64,000 nucleotides of DNA from Streptomyces sp. NBC_01216 (GTDB lineage Bacteria > Actinomycetota > Actinomycetes > Streptomycetales > Streptomycetaceae): positions 6,200,001 through 6,264,000 of the forward strand of contig NZ_CP108677.1 in the NCBI RefSeq assembly GCF_035994945.1, read 5' to 3'. The notes under the pieces are model-generated. The model worked only from the letters and a program-made list of their open reading frames with translations, was not told the DNA's origin and made no database searches. Each line of letters starts with the position of its first letter. Within the stretch, counting starts at the first letter, position 1. The translations under genes and the position numbers were made by a program. Shown piece after piece: positions 1 through 10,253 of the stretch.

Positions 1-49
1 GGGGGCGTATCCGCATATGCGCGGAGCGCCCTCGCGTACGTACGCCCCC
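1..49. terminator. Possible terminator of a gene upstream of the window
   Basis: Bases 1-9 (gggggcgta) and 41-49 (tacgccccc) are perfectly complementary and bracket a GC-rich loop. This could be the terminator of whatever gene lies to the left of the window. The loop is long and the left edge is cut, so this is tentative. A TAGACT box at 112-117 is a plausible -10 element for the fmt operon. Confidence 0.35.
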
Positions 50-162
50 TCGTGCCGGGGCGTCGGCACGTCGCGCGGTGGCGTGCTTCCGGCCGGTCGG
101 CGGCACCGGCCTAGACTGGTGTGCCGCAAACCGTCCCGAGACAGACAGGCAGTCAGCCACCG

Positions 163-1095
163 ATGAAGCTCGTCTTCGCAGGCACCCCCGAGGTCGCCGT
201 ACCCGCCCTGGACGCCCTGATCTCCTCCGGCCGGCACGAGGTGGCCGCCGTCGTCACCCGGCCCGACGCCCCCGCGGGCCGCGGCCGGCGACTCGTCGCG
301 AGCCCGGTCGCCCAGCGCGCGGAGGAGGCCGGCATCGAGGTGCTCCGGCCCGCGAAGCCCCGGGACGAGGATTTCCTGGCGCGGCTGCGCGAGATCGCCC
401 CGGACTGCTGCCCTGTCGTCGCCTACGGCGCGCTGCTGCCCCGCGTCGCCCTCGACGTGCCCGCCCACGGCTGGGTCAACCTGCACTTCTCGCTGCTGCC
501 CGCGTGGCGCGGCGCGGCCCCCGTGCAGCACGCGGTGCTGGCCGGCGACGAGGTGACGGGCGCCTCCACGTTCCTCATCGAGGAAGGGCTCGACTCCGGC
601 CCGGTCTACGGTGTGATCACCGAGGACGTCCGGCCCACCGACACGAGCGGCGACCTGCTCACCCGGCTCGCCTTCGCGGGCGCCGGGCTGCTCTCCGCGA
701 CCATGGACGGCATCGAGGACGGCAGCCTCCAGGCCGTTCCGCAACCGGCCGACGGCATCACGCAGGCACCCAAGATCCAGGTCGAGGACGCCCACGTGGA
801 CTGGAACGCCCCCGCTTTGCGGGTCGACCGGCTGGTGCGGGCCTGCACGCCGGCCCCGGGCGCCTGGACCCTGTTCCGCGGCGAGCGCCTCAAGCTGATC
901 CACGCCCTGCCGGTGCCCGACCGCACCGACCTGGCGCCCGGCGAGCTCGCGGCCGGCAAGAACAACGTGTTCGTCGGTACCGGCTCCTACGCCGTCGAAC
1001 TCCTCTGGGTCCAGCCGCAGGGCAAGAAGCCGATGCGGGCCGCGGACTGGGCGCGCGGCGTCCGGATCGCCCCGGGCGAGCGCGTCGGCGTCTGA
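163..1095 (+). CDS. fmt: Methionyl-tRNA formyltransferase
   Basis: Formylates the methionine on initiator tRNA using 10-formyl-tetrahydrofolate, in the cytoplasm. The 310-residue product has the normal family length. It opens with the Fmt N-terminus [19 protein letters not shown] and carries the formyl-transfer signature [17 protein letters not shown] near residue 105, followed by the C-terminal OB-like domain that grips the tRNA. The ATG at 163 was chosen over a longer in-frame extension (from 121) because homologues begin [10 protein letters not shown]. rsmB follows 106 bp downstream on the same strand, a common actinobacterial arrangement of translation genes. Confidence 0.96.
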   Translation: MKLVFAGTPEVAVPALDALISSGRHEVAAVVTRPDAPAGRGRRLVASPVAQRAEEAGIEVLRPAKPRDEDFLARLREIAPDCCPVVAYGALLPRVALDVPAHGWVNLHFSLLPAWRGAAPVQHAVLAGDEVTGASTFLIEEGLDSGPVYGVITEDVRPTDTSGDLLTRLAFAGAGLLSATMDGIEDGSLQAVPQPADGITQAPKIQVEDAHVDWNAPALRVDRLVRACTPAPGAWTLFRGERLKLIHALPVPDRTDLAPGELAAGKNNVFVGTGSYAVELLWVQPQGKKPMRAADWARGVRIAPGERVGV

Positions 1096-1201
1096 CGGTC
1101 CCGGTGCGCGGGGCCGGCCGTTCCCGGGCGGCGGGGGAGGCCCCGCCGCGGACGTAGGCTTGGAGGGTTCGACCTTTCTCACTTCGTCAGCGGAGCACCT
1201 T

Positions 1202-2641
1202 TTGAGCGAGCAGGCACAGCGCCGTACCCCGCGTCCCCCCAAACCGTACCGACGCCCCAAGAAGGATCCGGTCCGGATCCTCGCCTTCGAGGCGCTCAGG
1301 GCGGTCGACGAGCGGGACGCCTACGCGAACCTGGTGCTGCCGCCGCTGCTGAAGAAGGCGCGGGAGAAGGAGGGGCCGGAGAAGTTCGACGGGCGGGACG
1401 CGGCGCTCGCGACGGAACTGGTGTACGGCACGTTGCGCCGCCAGGGCACGTACGACGCGATCGTCGCCTCGTGCATCGACCGGCCGCTGCGCGAGGTCGA
1501 TCCGCCGGTGCTCGACGTGCTGTCGCTCGGCGCCCACCAGCTGCTCGCGACACGCATCCCGACGCACGCGGCCGTCTCGGCGAGCGTGGAGCTGGCCCGG
1601 GTGGTCCTCGGCGACGGGCGGGCCAAGTTCGTGAACGCCGTCCTGCGGAAGATCGCGCAGCACGACCTCGACACCTGGGTGCAGCGTGTCGCCCCGCCCT
1701 ACGAGGACGACGCCGAGGACCACCTGGCCGTCGTCCACTCGCATCCCCGCTGGGTGGTCTCCGCGCTCTGGGACGCCCTCGGCGGCGGGCGGGCCGGCAT
1801 CGAGGACCTCCTGGAGGCGGACAACGAGCGCCCCGAGGTCACCCTCGTGGCCCGTCCCGGCCGCGCGACCACCGACGAATTGCTCGGCGAGGACACCCTG
1901 CCCGGACGCTGGTCGCCGTACGCCGTCCGGCTGTCCGAAGGCGGTGAGCCCGGCGCCGTGGAGGCCGTGCGCGAGGGCCGCGCCGGCGTGCAGGACGAGG
2001 GCAGCCAGCTGGTGGCGATCGCCCTCGCCGCCGCGCCCCTGGAGGGCCGTGACGAGCGCTGGCTCGACGGGTGCGCGGGCCCCGGGGGCAAGGCCGCGCT
2101 GCTCGGCGCGCTGGCCGCTGAGCGCGGAGCGGTCCTGCTGGCCTCCGAGAGGCAGCCGCACCGGGCCCGGCTCGTCGAACGGGCTCTGGCGGGAAATCCC
2201 GGCCCGTACCAGGTCATCGCCGCGGACGGCACCCGCCCGCCCTGGCGCCCCGGCTCCTTCGACCGGGTCCTCATGGACGTGCCCTGCTCGGGTCTCGGGG
2301 CCCTCCGTCGCCGTCCGGAGGCCCGCTGGCGCCGCCGCCCGGAGGACTTGGACGGCTTCGCCCCACTCCAGCGCGGACTGCTGCGGGAGGCCCTCCAGGC
2401 CGTCCGCGTCGGCGGCGTCGTCGGCTACGCGACCTGCTCGCCGCATCTGGCCGAGACGCGCGTCGTGGTCGAGGACGTCCTCAAGGGCCGCGGCGGCCCG
2501 GTCGTGGAGGCCGAATGGATCGACGCGCGGCCCCTGATGTCCGCGGTGCCCGCGCTGGGCGACGGCCCCGACGTCCAGCTGTGGCCGCATCTGCACGGCA
2601 CGGACGCGATGTACCTGGCGCTGCTGCGGCGTACCGCCTGA
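1202..2641 (+). CDS. rsmB: 16S rRNA m5C967 methyltransferase RsmB (Sun/Fmu)
   Basis: S-adenosylmethionine-dependent RNA cytosine-C5 methyltransferase of the NOL1/NOP2/Sun family. Residues 1-160 form the NusB-like RNA-binding domain ([20 protein letters not shown]). The Rossmann methyltransferase part shows the SAM loop [11 protein letters not shown]. It also has the two cysteine motifs of the family, [20 protein letters not shown] and [12 protein letters not shown]. The start is taken as TTG at 1202 because a GGAG Shine-Dalgarno lies six bases before it and homologues start with (M)SEQ followed by a basic stretch. An in-frame TTG at 1160 would add 14 residues without similarity. About 479 residues. 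Confidence 0.94.
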   Translation: MSEQAQRRTPRPPKPYRRPKKDPVRILAFEALRAVDERDAYANLVLPPLLKKAREKEGPEKFDGRDAALATELVYGTLRRQGTYDAIVASCIDRPLREVDPPVLDVLSLGAHQLLATRIPTHAAVSASVELARVVLGDGRAKFVNAVLRKIAQHDLDTWVQRVAPPYEDDAEDHLAVVHSHPRWVVSALWDALGGGRAGIEDLLEADNERPEVTLVARPGRATTDELLGEDTLPGRWSPYAVRLSEGGEPGAVEAVREGRAGVQDEGSQLVAIALAAAPLEGRDERWLDGCAGPGGKAALLGALAAERGAVLLASERQPHRARLVERALAGNPGPYQVIAADGTRPPWRPGSFDRVLMDVPCSGLGALRRRPEARWRRRPEDLDGFAPLQRGLLREALQAVRVGGVVGYATCSPHLAETRVVVEDVLKGRGGPVVEAEWIDARPLMSAVPALGDGPDVQLWPHLHGTDAMYLALLRRTA

Positions 2642-2865
2642 CGGCGGTCTCCGCTCGGGCGGTCCCGTGGACGTCCGTGTGGCGCACCGCCGGGCCGTCC
2701 CCGGCGTGCTCCACGCGGACGACAGGCGCCCGCTCGCCGTCACCGGCGGCGAAAGGCCGGGATTGTCCGTCCTGTCATGGCCTCCGGTCCCGTCGGATCG
2801 CACGGAACCGCACACGAAACGCCGCAGCGGCAAAGAAGTGCCCAAGAGCATGGCAGGCTTGGCAC

Positions 2866-3549
2866 ATGGCGCAGATCAATCCCAGCATCCTGTCCGCGGA
2901 CTTCGCCCGCCTCGCCGAGGAGGCGAAGGCCGTCGACGGTGCCGACTGGCTCCACGTCGACGTGATGGACAACCACTTCGTGCCCAATCTGACCCTGGGC
3001 GTGCCGGTGGTGGAGTCGCTCAGCCGGGCCACGGACACCCCGCTGGACTGCCACCTCATGATCGAGGACCCCGACCGCTGGGCCCCGCGGTACGTGGAGG
3101 CCGGGGCCGGGTCCGTCACCTTCCACGTGGAGGCCGCCGCCGCGCCTGTGCGGCTGGCGCGGGAGATCCGGGCCAAGGGGGCGCGGGCGTCGATGGCGCT
3201 CAAGCCCGCGACGCCCATCGAGCCCTACGAGGACCTGCTCCCCGAGCTCGACATGTTGCTGATCATGACGGTCGAGCCCGGCTTCGGGGGGCAGTCCTTC
3301 CTCGACATCATGCTCCCCAAGATCCGCCGCACCCGTGAGCTGATCTCCAAGCACGGCCTCGAACTGTGGCTCCAGGTCGACGGCGGTGTCGCGGAGTCCA
3401 CCATCGAACGCTGCGCCGAGGCCGGCGCCGACGTCTTCGTCGCCGGGTCGGCCGTGTACGGTGCCGCGGACCCGGCCCAGGCGGTCCGCTCGCTGCGCGC
3501 CGCCGCGGAGTCGGCCACCGCGTCCGCGGCGTGGGCGTGTGGCCATTGA
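2866..3549 (+). CDS. rpe: Ribulose-phosphate 3-epimerase
   Basis: Interconverts D-ribulose 5-phosphate and D-xylulose 5-phosphate in the pentose phosphate pathway. The 227-residue TIM barrel shows all family blocks: [13 protein letters not shown] at the N-terminus, the metal-binding [16 protein letters not shown], the loop [12 protein letters not shown], and the phosphate-binding VDGG and VAGSAVYG. The ATG at 2866 gives the canonical [13 protein letters not shown] start. There is no good ribosome-binding site, and CAGGCT sits about six bases before the ATG as a possible -10 box, so the mRNA may be leaderless. The C-terminal ~18 residues beyond the barrel are alanine-rich and probably not structured. 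Confidence 0.96.
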   Translation: MAQINPSILSADFARLAEEAKAVDGADWLHVDVMDNHFVPNLTLGVPVVESLSRATDTPLDCHLMIEDPDRWAPRYVEAGAGSVTFHVEAAAAPVRLAREIRAKGARASMALKPATPIEPYEDLLPELDMLLIMTVEPGFGGQSFLDIMLPKIRRTRELISKHGLELWLQVDGGVAESTIERCAEAGADVFVAGSAVYGAADPAQAVRSLRAAAESATASAAWACGH

Positions 3550-3639
3550 GCCTCCGGTAGATGAACGCGGTCCGTCGGAGCGCCGGCAGGCCTGATCAAG
3601 GGCCGCCGGATCTGACAGGATGAACGGTGAGTCCAGAGT

Positions 3640-3705
3640 GTGAACAGCAGTATGCGAACCATCCGTGCGTGAGCAGTATGTGATCAGCGGTACGTGAACA
3701 GCAGT
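3640..3705 (+). repeat. Repeated start-site segment and 10-codon leader ORF before the SorC regulator
   Basis: The sequence TGTGAACAGCAGT occurs at 3639-3651. The same core (GTGAACAGCAGT) occurs at 3694-3705, where it is the real start of the regulator gene. A degenerate copy (CGTGAGCAGTATG) lies between. The upstream GTG (3640) opens a ten-codon ORF ending TGA at 3670-3672, whose first four codons equal those of the regulator. It looks like local duplication of the translation start, and could act as a leader ORF. Confidence 0.5.
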
Positions 3706-4740
3706 GAGGAGATCGCGGTGGCGGGTATCTCAGCGGGACGGTCAGCCCTGCGGATGGGACCCGCGGAGCTGGTGCAGGCGGCGGCGATGGCCCGCCGCTT
3801 CTACCTCGAGGGCAAGTCCAAGATCCAGATCGCCGAGGAGTTCGGGGTCAGCCGCTTCAAGGTGGCCCGGGTCCTGGAGACCGCCCTCGAACGCGACCTC
3901 GTGCGCATCGAGATCCGCGTACCGGCCGAACTCGACGCGGAGCGCTCCGACGCGCTCCGCGCCCGCTTCGGGCTCCGCCACGCCGTCGTCGTCGAGTCTC
4001 CGGCGGAGGGCGAGGACGAATCGCCCGACCCGGAGAACCTCGGCGAGGTCGCGGCCGACCTGCTCGGCGAGCTGGTCACCGAGGGCGACGTCCTCGGCCT
4101 GGCCTGGGGGCGTTCCACCATCCACATGGCCGCCGCCCTCGACCGGCTGCCGCCTTGCACGGTCGTGCAGCTCACCGGCGTGTACGACGCGGGTACGGCG
4201 GAGCGCGGCTCGGTCGAGGCGGTGCGGCGCGCCGCCCAGGTCTCGGGGGGCGAGGCGCACCCCATCTACGCGCCCATGCTGCTCCCGGACCCGGCGACCG
4301 CCGCCGCCCTGAGGGACCAGACGGGTATCGCGCGGGCCTTCGAGTACTTCGACAAGGTCACCGTCGCCTGCGTCTCCATCGGCTCCTGGGAGCCCGGCAT
4401 CTCCACGGTGCACGACATGCTGACGGACCAGGAGCGCGCGCACTACGCCTCCCTCGGCGTCGCCGCCGAGATGTCGGCGCACCTCTTCGACTCCGAGGGG
4501 CGCCGGGTCGGCCGTGACCTGGGCGAGCGCTGCATCACCGTCGAAGCCGACCGGCTGCGCCGGATCCCGGAGGTCGTCGCGATCGCCGGCGGGCAGCGCA
4601 AGGCGGCGGCGATCGGGGCGGTGCTCCGCTCGGGCCTCGTGACCAGCCTGGTCACCGACCGCGCCGCCGCGGACCACCTGCTGACGGAGGCCCCCGGCCC
4701 GCGCCCCGCCCTGGACCGCAAGGACCCGGACGGCGTCTGA
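3694..4740 (+). CDS. SorC/DeoR-type sugar-binding transcriptional regulator
   Basis: DNA-binding regulator of the SorC family, controlled by a phosphorylated sugar. Residues ~25-75 hold the helix-turn-helix (RRFYLEGKSKIQIAEEFGVSRFKVARVLETAL). The remaining ~260 residues are the NagB/RpiA-like effector domain, with GDVLGLAWGRST and a C-terminal VVAIAGGQRKAAAIGAVLRSG block that resembles the phosphosugar-binding loop. The 348-residue length is typical. The GTG at 3694 is preserved in relatives (MNSSEEIAV), although the ATG at 3754 would keep the whole HTH. Lying directly after rpe, it may respond to a pentose-phosphate intermediate; that is inference. Confidence 0.85.
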   Translation: MNSSEEIAVAGISAGRSALRMGPAELVQAAAMARRFYLEGKSKIQIAEEFGVSRFKVARVLETALERDLVRIEIRVPAELDAERSDALRARFGLRHAVVVESPAEGEDESPDPENLGEVAADLLGELVTEGDVLGLAWGRSTIHMAAALDRLPPCTVVQLTGVYDAGTAERGSVEAVRRAAQVSGGEAHPIYAPMLLPDPATAAALRDQTGIARAFEYFDKVTVACVSIGSWEPGISTVHDMLTDQERAHYASLGVAAEMSAHLFDSEGRRVGRDLGERCITVEADRLRRIPEVVAIAGGQRKAAAIGAVLRSGLVTSLVTDRAAADHLLTEAPGPRPALDRKDPDGV

Positions 4741-4921
4741 CCGGCCCACCGGGCGCGGCGGCGTTCCGCGCCCCCGGCCCGTGCCGAACCGGCCCGAGCG
4801 GCCTGCTCGGCCGCGCTGCCGTGCCCGCCGCGCCTCCGGGCATCTCCGGTCGGCGCGGCGGCCCCTTCCCCACCGTGCCTTCGGAGGATCCGACGAAGCC
4901 GCTGCCGGAAGCCTCGGATGA

Positions 4922-6469
<1,548 letters not shown>

Positions 6470-6475
6470 GCCCCA

Positions 6476-6528
6476 GGGACCGCCTCGGTACGGGCGCCCG
6501 CGGGCCGGCCCCGCACCGAGGCGGTCCC
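6476..6528 (+). terminator. Terminator hairpin after guaB1
   Basis: A 14-bp perfect inverted repeat (gggaccgcctcggt at 6476-6489 with accgaggcggtccc at 6515-6528) starts seven bases after the guaB1 stop codon. It is GC-rich without a U tract, as usual for Streptomyces terminators. Its right arm overlaps the left arm of the next palindrome by six bases. Confidence 0.8.
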
Positions 6529-6583
6529 GACGGCCGCGGGCTCCCCGGGAATGATTCCCGGGGAGCCCGCGGCCGTCGGGACC
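6523..6583. terminator. Very long perfect palindrome overlapping the guaB1 terminator
   Basis: Bases 6523-6552 and 6554-6583 form a perfect 30-bp inverted repeat with a single unpaired centre base at 6553 (central core ccccgggaatgattcccggg). The left arm shares 6523-6528 with the right arm of the preceding hairpin, so the two structures are mutually exclusive. It could be a second, bidirectional terminator serving the convergent SGNH hydrolase, or a recombination-prone palindrome. Confidence 0.7.
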
Positions 6584-6618
6584 GCGGCCGCATCCGTACG
6601 GCCCGCCCCGCCGCTCTC

Positions 6619-6782
6619 AGAGCCTGTCGGGTGGCCTCTGACCGGGCGGTCACGCCCTGGCACGCACGCTGCCTGCGTTGCCGGGATGCCCCGGTAGATC
6701 CGCTACCGCGGCGTCCCGGCGCCTTGGGATCGCCCGCACCAGTCGCGTCCGCCTGTCGATCGAAGGCCACCCGACAGGCTCT
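6619..6782. mobile_element. MITE-like element, full-length copy A (164 bp)
   Basis: The element starts and ends with 19-bp perfect terminal inverted repeats (agagcctgtcgggtggcct at the left, its complement at 6764-6782). It encloses about 126 bp of non-coding DNA with further stem-loops. Two shortened relatives lie at 46113-46159 and 50709-50743. No transposase is encoded, so it would need one in trans. The last base of the element provides the first base of the TCA (stop, minus strand) of the neighbouring SGNH hydrolase. No clear target duplication is visible. Confidence 0.65.
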
Positions 6783-7864
6783 CAGGCGCTCCGTCCCAGG
6801 GCGAGGGCCGAGCCGGCCTGGCCGGCGAACCCGGATTCCCGCAGGGTGTCCGCGACGGCCGCCGCCAGGCGCTCATGGCCGCCGTCGTGCGGATGCAGGC
6901 CGTCGGCGAGGTCGTCCGGCCCGAGCAGGGGGAGACCGGGCAGCAGCACGAGACGCGGGTCGCCCGCCGCGACGAGGTCCCGGACCGCCTCCTCCATCGC
7001 GGCGCGCAGGTCCGCGAGTGTCGCCCCCAGGGCGTTTTGTGTGGTCTCGGCCGCGGGGCGCAGGACGGGGGAGAGGACGAGGAGGGGGGTGTCCGGGTGC
7101 CCCCGGCGTACGAGTGTCACGAACGACCGGGTCGTCTCGTAGAGGAGCGAGGCCGAACACGGCACCACCCCCCAGCAGTTGGTGCCGAAGGCCAGGGTCA
7201 GCAGCTCGCCCGGAAGGCTCGCCAGCTGTTCCGCCAGCGGCAGCTCGCCGCGCGCCCCGCCCGCGAACCCGAGGTTGACCGTGTCCAGGTCCAGAATCCG
7301 GCCGGCCACGGCCGGCCAGGCGTGCGCGGGCCGGGTCGACCACCAGCCCTCGGTGATCGAGTCCCCGTGCACCAGCCAGCGGGGCCGCGAGGGCGCGGGG
7401 GCGATCGCGCCGCCCACCGCCCGCAGGCCGAGGACCACGGGCGCCTGACTCTCCGGCAGGTGGACCGTGAACGCGCCTCCGCCGGGCGGAAGCCGGAGGC
7501 TGACCGTGGACTCCTCGGACGGCTCGGTGAACAGTTCGCCGACCCGCCGCCCGTCCCGCCACAGGGCGAAGCAGTGGCGCAGGGACCGTAAGGCGTCCCC
7601 GCTGCCGGGCACCGTCGCGCGGTAGCGCAGTTCGACCGCCCGGGTGCCCGGCGCCGCCTCGAACTCGACCCGTACGCCGATGGGCAGCGCGGCCCGCTCG
7701 GCGATGTCCCAGGGCAGCCGCGCCAGGTCGCCGGGATCGGCGCGCACCGCGCGTCCGCGGTCGAACCAGGCCGTGCCGCGCAGGAAGGCATGCGGGGCGA
7801 GCCAGCCCGCCGGGCTGTCCGTTCGAGGTGTCGCCGGGTACACGCGGCGCGGGTCATCGGGCAT
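6782..7864 (-). CDS. SGNH/GDSL hydrolase (esterase/lipase-like)
   Basis: Hydrolase with the SGNH fold. The catalytic serine is in block I (WLVHGDSITEGWW, about residue 190), the block III glycine/asparagine in FGTNCWGV, and the catalytic Asp-His in block V (DGLHPHDGGHERL). Residues ~1-170 form an N-terminal beta-rich region, as in two-domain SGNH esterases that act on acyl or sugar esters. There is no signal peptide, so it is predicted cytoplasmic. The ATG at 7864 gives 360 residues. An in-frame upstream ATG (7969) adds 35 unlikely residues. It is divergent from the amino-acid permease across 289 bp. Its stop codon abuts the repeat element at 6619-6782. The substrate is unknown. Confidence 0.85.
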   Translation of the reverse strand: MPDDPRRVYPATPRTDSPAGWLAPHAFLRGTAWFDRGRAVRADPGDLARLPWDIAERAALPIGVRVEFEAAPGTRAVELRYRATVPGSGDALRSLRHCFALWRDGRRVGELFTEPSEESTVSLRLPPGGGAFTVHLPESQAPVVLGLRAVGGAIAPAPSRPRWLVHGDSITEGWWSTRPAHAWPAVAGRILDLDTVNLGFAGGARGELPLAEQLASLPGELLTLAFGTNCWGVVPCSASLLYETTRSFVTLVRRGHPDTPLLVLSPVLRPAAETTQNALGATLADLRAAMEEAVRDLVAAGDPRLVLLPGLPLLGPDDLADGLHPHDGGHERLAAAVADTLRESGFAGQAGSALALGRSA

Positions 7865-8153
7865 GAGGAGTCCATGCGCAGGAAGAGGGCGGTTCACACC
7901 CCTGAGGAGTGGATTCATGCGGTGGGGTGCAATGTTTCCCCGTGTCCGCCGCCAGCGCGCAATGATCATCCGTAGATGCGCAACATCTCTGCATTACGAG
8001 TGCGAAGCTCTGGCGCTTAGGCTCATGCCTCGTACCAGGAGTGGCGGCGACCGCCTGCTCGGCGGTCCCCCTCCCTCGCGGGTCTCTTCGTCATGCCCGC
8101 GCTCCGTCGCGGTCGTCGCACCCCCGACAGGCAGCGATCAAGGAGCCCCCGCA

Positions 8154-9617
8154 GTGCTGGATCAAGGCGCAGCCCCGCCGGCCACCGAGCCGACCGTCCC
8201 CAAGGCGTCCGCGCTCTCCGCCCTCTTCCGGCGCAAGCCGGTGGAACTGCTGGTCGAAGAGGGGGGCAAGGGTGAGGGCGGCAGCCTTCGCCGCTCCCTG
8301 TCGATGTGGCAACTGACCATGATCAGCATCGGTGCCACCCTCGGCACCGGGATCTTCGTCGTCCTCGGCGACGCCGTGCCACAGGCCGGCCCCGCCGTCA
8401 CGCTGGCCTTCGTCATCGCGGGTCTGACGGCTCTGTTCTCCGCCCTCTCGTACGCGGAGCTGGCCGGCACCATTCCGGTGGCGGGCTCCTCCTATTCGTA
8501 TGCGTACGCAACGATGGGTGAATTCGTCGCCTGGGTCTGCGGCTGGTGCCTCGTCCTGGAATACGGCGTCTCGGTGGCGGCGGTGGCCGTCGGTTGGGGC
8601 GAGTACGTCAACGAGCTGCTGAACGGGACCATCGGCGTCACCATCCCCGAGGCGCTCTCCTCCGCGCCGGGCGAGGGCGGCATCGTCAACCTGCCCGCGC
8701 TGGTCGTGGTCCTGCTCGCGATGGTCTTCCTGCTCGGTGGAGCCAGGGAGTCCGCCCGCGCCAACACGATCATGGTCATCGTGAAGATCGCCGCGCTCGT
8801 GCTGTTCTGCACCATCGGCTTCATGGGCTTCGAGTCCGGCAACTACGCCGACTTCATGCCGCTCGGCATGGCCGGGGTCAGCGCAGCGGGCGCCAGCCTC
8901 TTCTTCTCGTACATAGGCTTCGACGCGGCCTCCACCGCGGGCGAGGAGGCGAAGAACCCGCAGCGCGACCTGCCGCGGGCCATCATGCTCTCGCTGATCA
9001 TCGTCACCACCCTCTACGTCCTGGTCGCCGCCGTCGCCGTCGGCGCGTGGAACTGGAAGGACTTCGAGGGCTCCGAGGCATCGCTCGCCGCGATCATGCA
9101 CGATGCCAGCGGACAGGCGTTCTGGGGCACCCTGCTGGCCGCCGGCGCCGTGATCTCGATCGCCAGCGTCGTCCTGACAGTCCTCTACGGCCAGACCCGT
9201 GTCCTGTTCGCCATGTCGCGGGACGGCCTCGTGCCGAAGGTCTTCGGCAAGGTCGACGCCCGGACCGGCACCCCCCGTGTGAACACCGTCATCGTGTCCC
9301 TGTTCTGCGGCGCCCTCGCGGCGGCCATCCCGCTCGGCCAGCTCGTCGACGCCACCAGCATCGGCACGCTCTTCGCCTTCGCCCTGGTCAACATCGCCGT
9401 CGTCGTCCTGCGCCGGACGCGCCCGGACATGAAGCGCACCTTCCGGGTGCCGCTCGGCTGGCTCTTCCCCCTCCTGGGCTTCGGATTCTGTGTCTTCAAC
9501 ATGTTCCGTCTGGGAGCCACCACCTGGATGGTCTTCGGTGGCTGGATGGCCGTGGGCCTCGTGTTCTACTTCCTGTACGGCATGCGCCGCTCCCGACTGG
9601 CCTCCGCAGAGAAGTGA
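8154..9617 (+). CDS. APC-superfamily amino acid permease
   Basis: Membrane transporter for amino acids or amines with about 12 hydrophobic segments. The APC hallmark is the broken first helix SIGATLGTGIFVVLGDA, followed by YAELAGTIPVAGSSYSYAYA and the FSYIGFDAASTAGEEAKNPQRDLPRAI motif characteristic of the cationic amino-acid/YfnA branch. GTG at 8154 has an AAGGAG ribosome-binding site at 8140-8145, giving 487 residues. An Lrp-type regulator starts ten bases after the stop, and an amidase and flavin oxidase follow, so it probably imports the amino acid or amine that those enzymes consume. The exact substrate cannot be read from sequence. Confidence 0.92.
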   Translation: MLDQGAAPPATEPTVPKASALSALFRRKPVELLVEEGGKGEGGSLRRSLSMWQLTMISIGATLGTGIFVVLGDAVPQAGPAVTLAFVIAGLTALFSALSYAELAGTIPVAGSSYSYAYATMGEFVAWVCGWCLVLEYGVSVAAVAVGWGEYVNELLNGTIGVTIPEALSSAPGEGGIVNLPALVVVLLAMVFLLGGARESARANTIMVIVKIAALVLFCTIGFMGFESGNYADFMPLGMAGVSAAGASLFFSYIGFDAASTAGEEAKNPQRDLPRAIMLSLIIVTTLYVLVAAVAVGAWNWKDFEGSEASLAAIMHDASGQAFWGTLLAAGAVISIASVVLTVLYGQTRVLFAMSRDGLVPKVFGKVDARTGTPRVNTVIVSLFCGALAAAIPLGQLVDATSIGTLFAFALVNIAVVVLRRTRPDMKRTFRVPLGWLFPLLGFGFCVFNMFRLGATTWMVFGGWMAVGLVFYFLYGMRRSRLASAEK

Positions 9618-9627
9618 TCCACCCGTA

Positions 9628-10083
9628 GTGCGACTCAACGACCTCGACGAACGCATCGTCCACGCCCTCGCGGAGGACGCCCGCCGTTCGTACGCCGACA
9701 TCGGCTCGCTCGTCGGGCTCTCCGCGCCCGCCGTGAAGCGGCGCGTGGACCGGCTCCGGGCCGAGGGCGCGATCACCGGCTTCACCGTACGGGTGGACCC
9801 GGCGGCGCTCGGCTGGGAGACGGAGGGGTTCGTCGAGATCTACTGCCGCCACAACACCTCGCCGGACGACATCCGGCGAGGGCTGGAGCGGTACCCCGAG
9901 GTGGTGTCCGCGTCGACCGTCACCGGCGACGCGGACGCCGTCGTACAGGTCTTCGCCTCCGACATGCGCCACTTCGAGCGGGTCCTGGAGCGCATCGCGG
10001 GCGAGCCGTTCGTCGAGCGCACCAAGTCGGTCTTGGTGCTGTCGCCGCTGCTGCGGCGCTTCTCCTCCGGCTCACCCGCGTAG
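9628..10083 (+). CDS. Lrp/AsnC-family transcriptional regulator
   Basis: Small (151-residue) feast/famine regulator. The N-terminal winged helix (DLDERIVHALAEDARRSYAD then LVGLSAPAVKRRVDRLRAEG) binds DNA. The C-terminal RAM domain (FVEIYCRH...VVSASTVTGDADAVVQV) binds an amino acid and builds the octamer. GTG at 9628 begins ten bases after the permease stop with little ribosome-binding site, suggesting translational coupling. It is likely the local sensor for the amino acid transported and oxidised by this cluster. Confidence 0.93.
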   Translation: MRLNDLDERIVHALAEDARRSYADIGSLVGLSAPAVKRRVDRLRAEGAITGFTVRVDPAALGWETEGFVEIYCRHNTSPDDIRRGLERYPEVVSASTVTGDADAVVQVFASDMRHFERVLERIAGEPFVERTKSVLVLSPLLRRFSSGSPA

Positions 10084-10253
10084 CCCTTCCGTCGCGGGGG
10101 GCGCGAGGACGCGCAACGAATCGCCGCTGCCGAGGCGGATCGCGCAACGGTTCGGCGGTCGGTCCGCAACGGTCGCGCCTTGTCGCGGCCGAGCCCGGAA
10201 CCGTACCGTTTTTGACGTCTTCCCCCTGTACTCCGGACCCCCGAGGATCGCCC

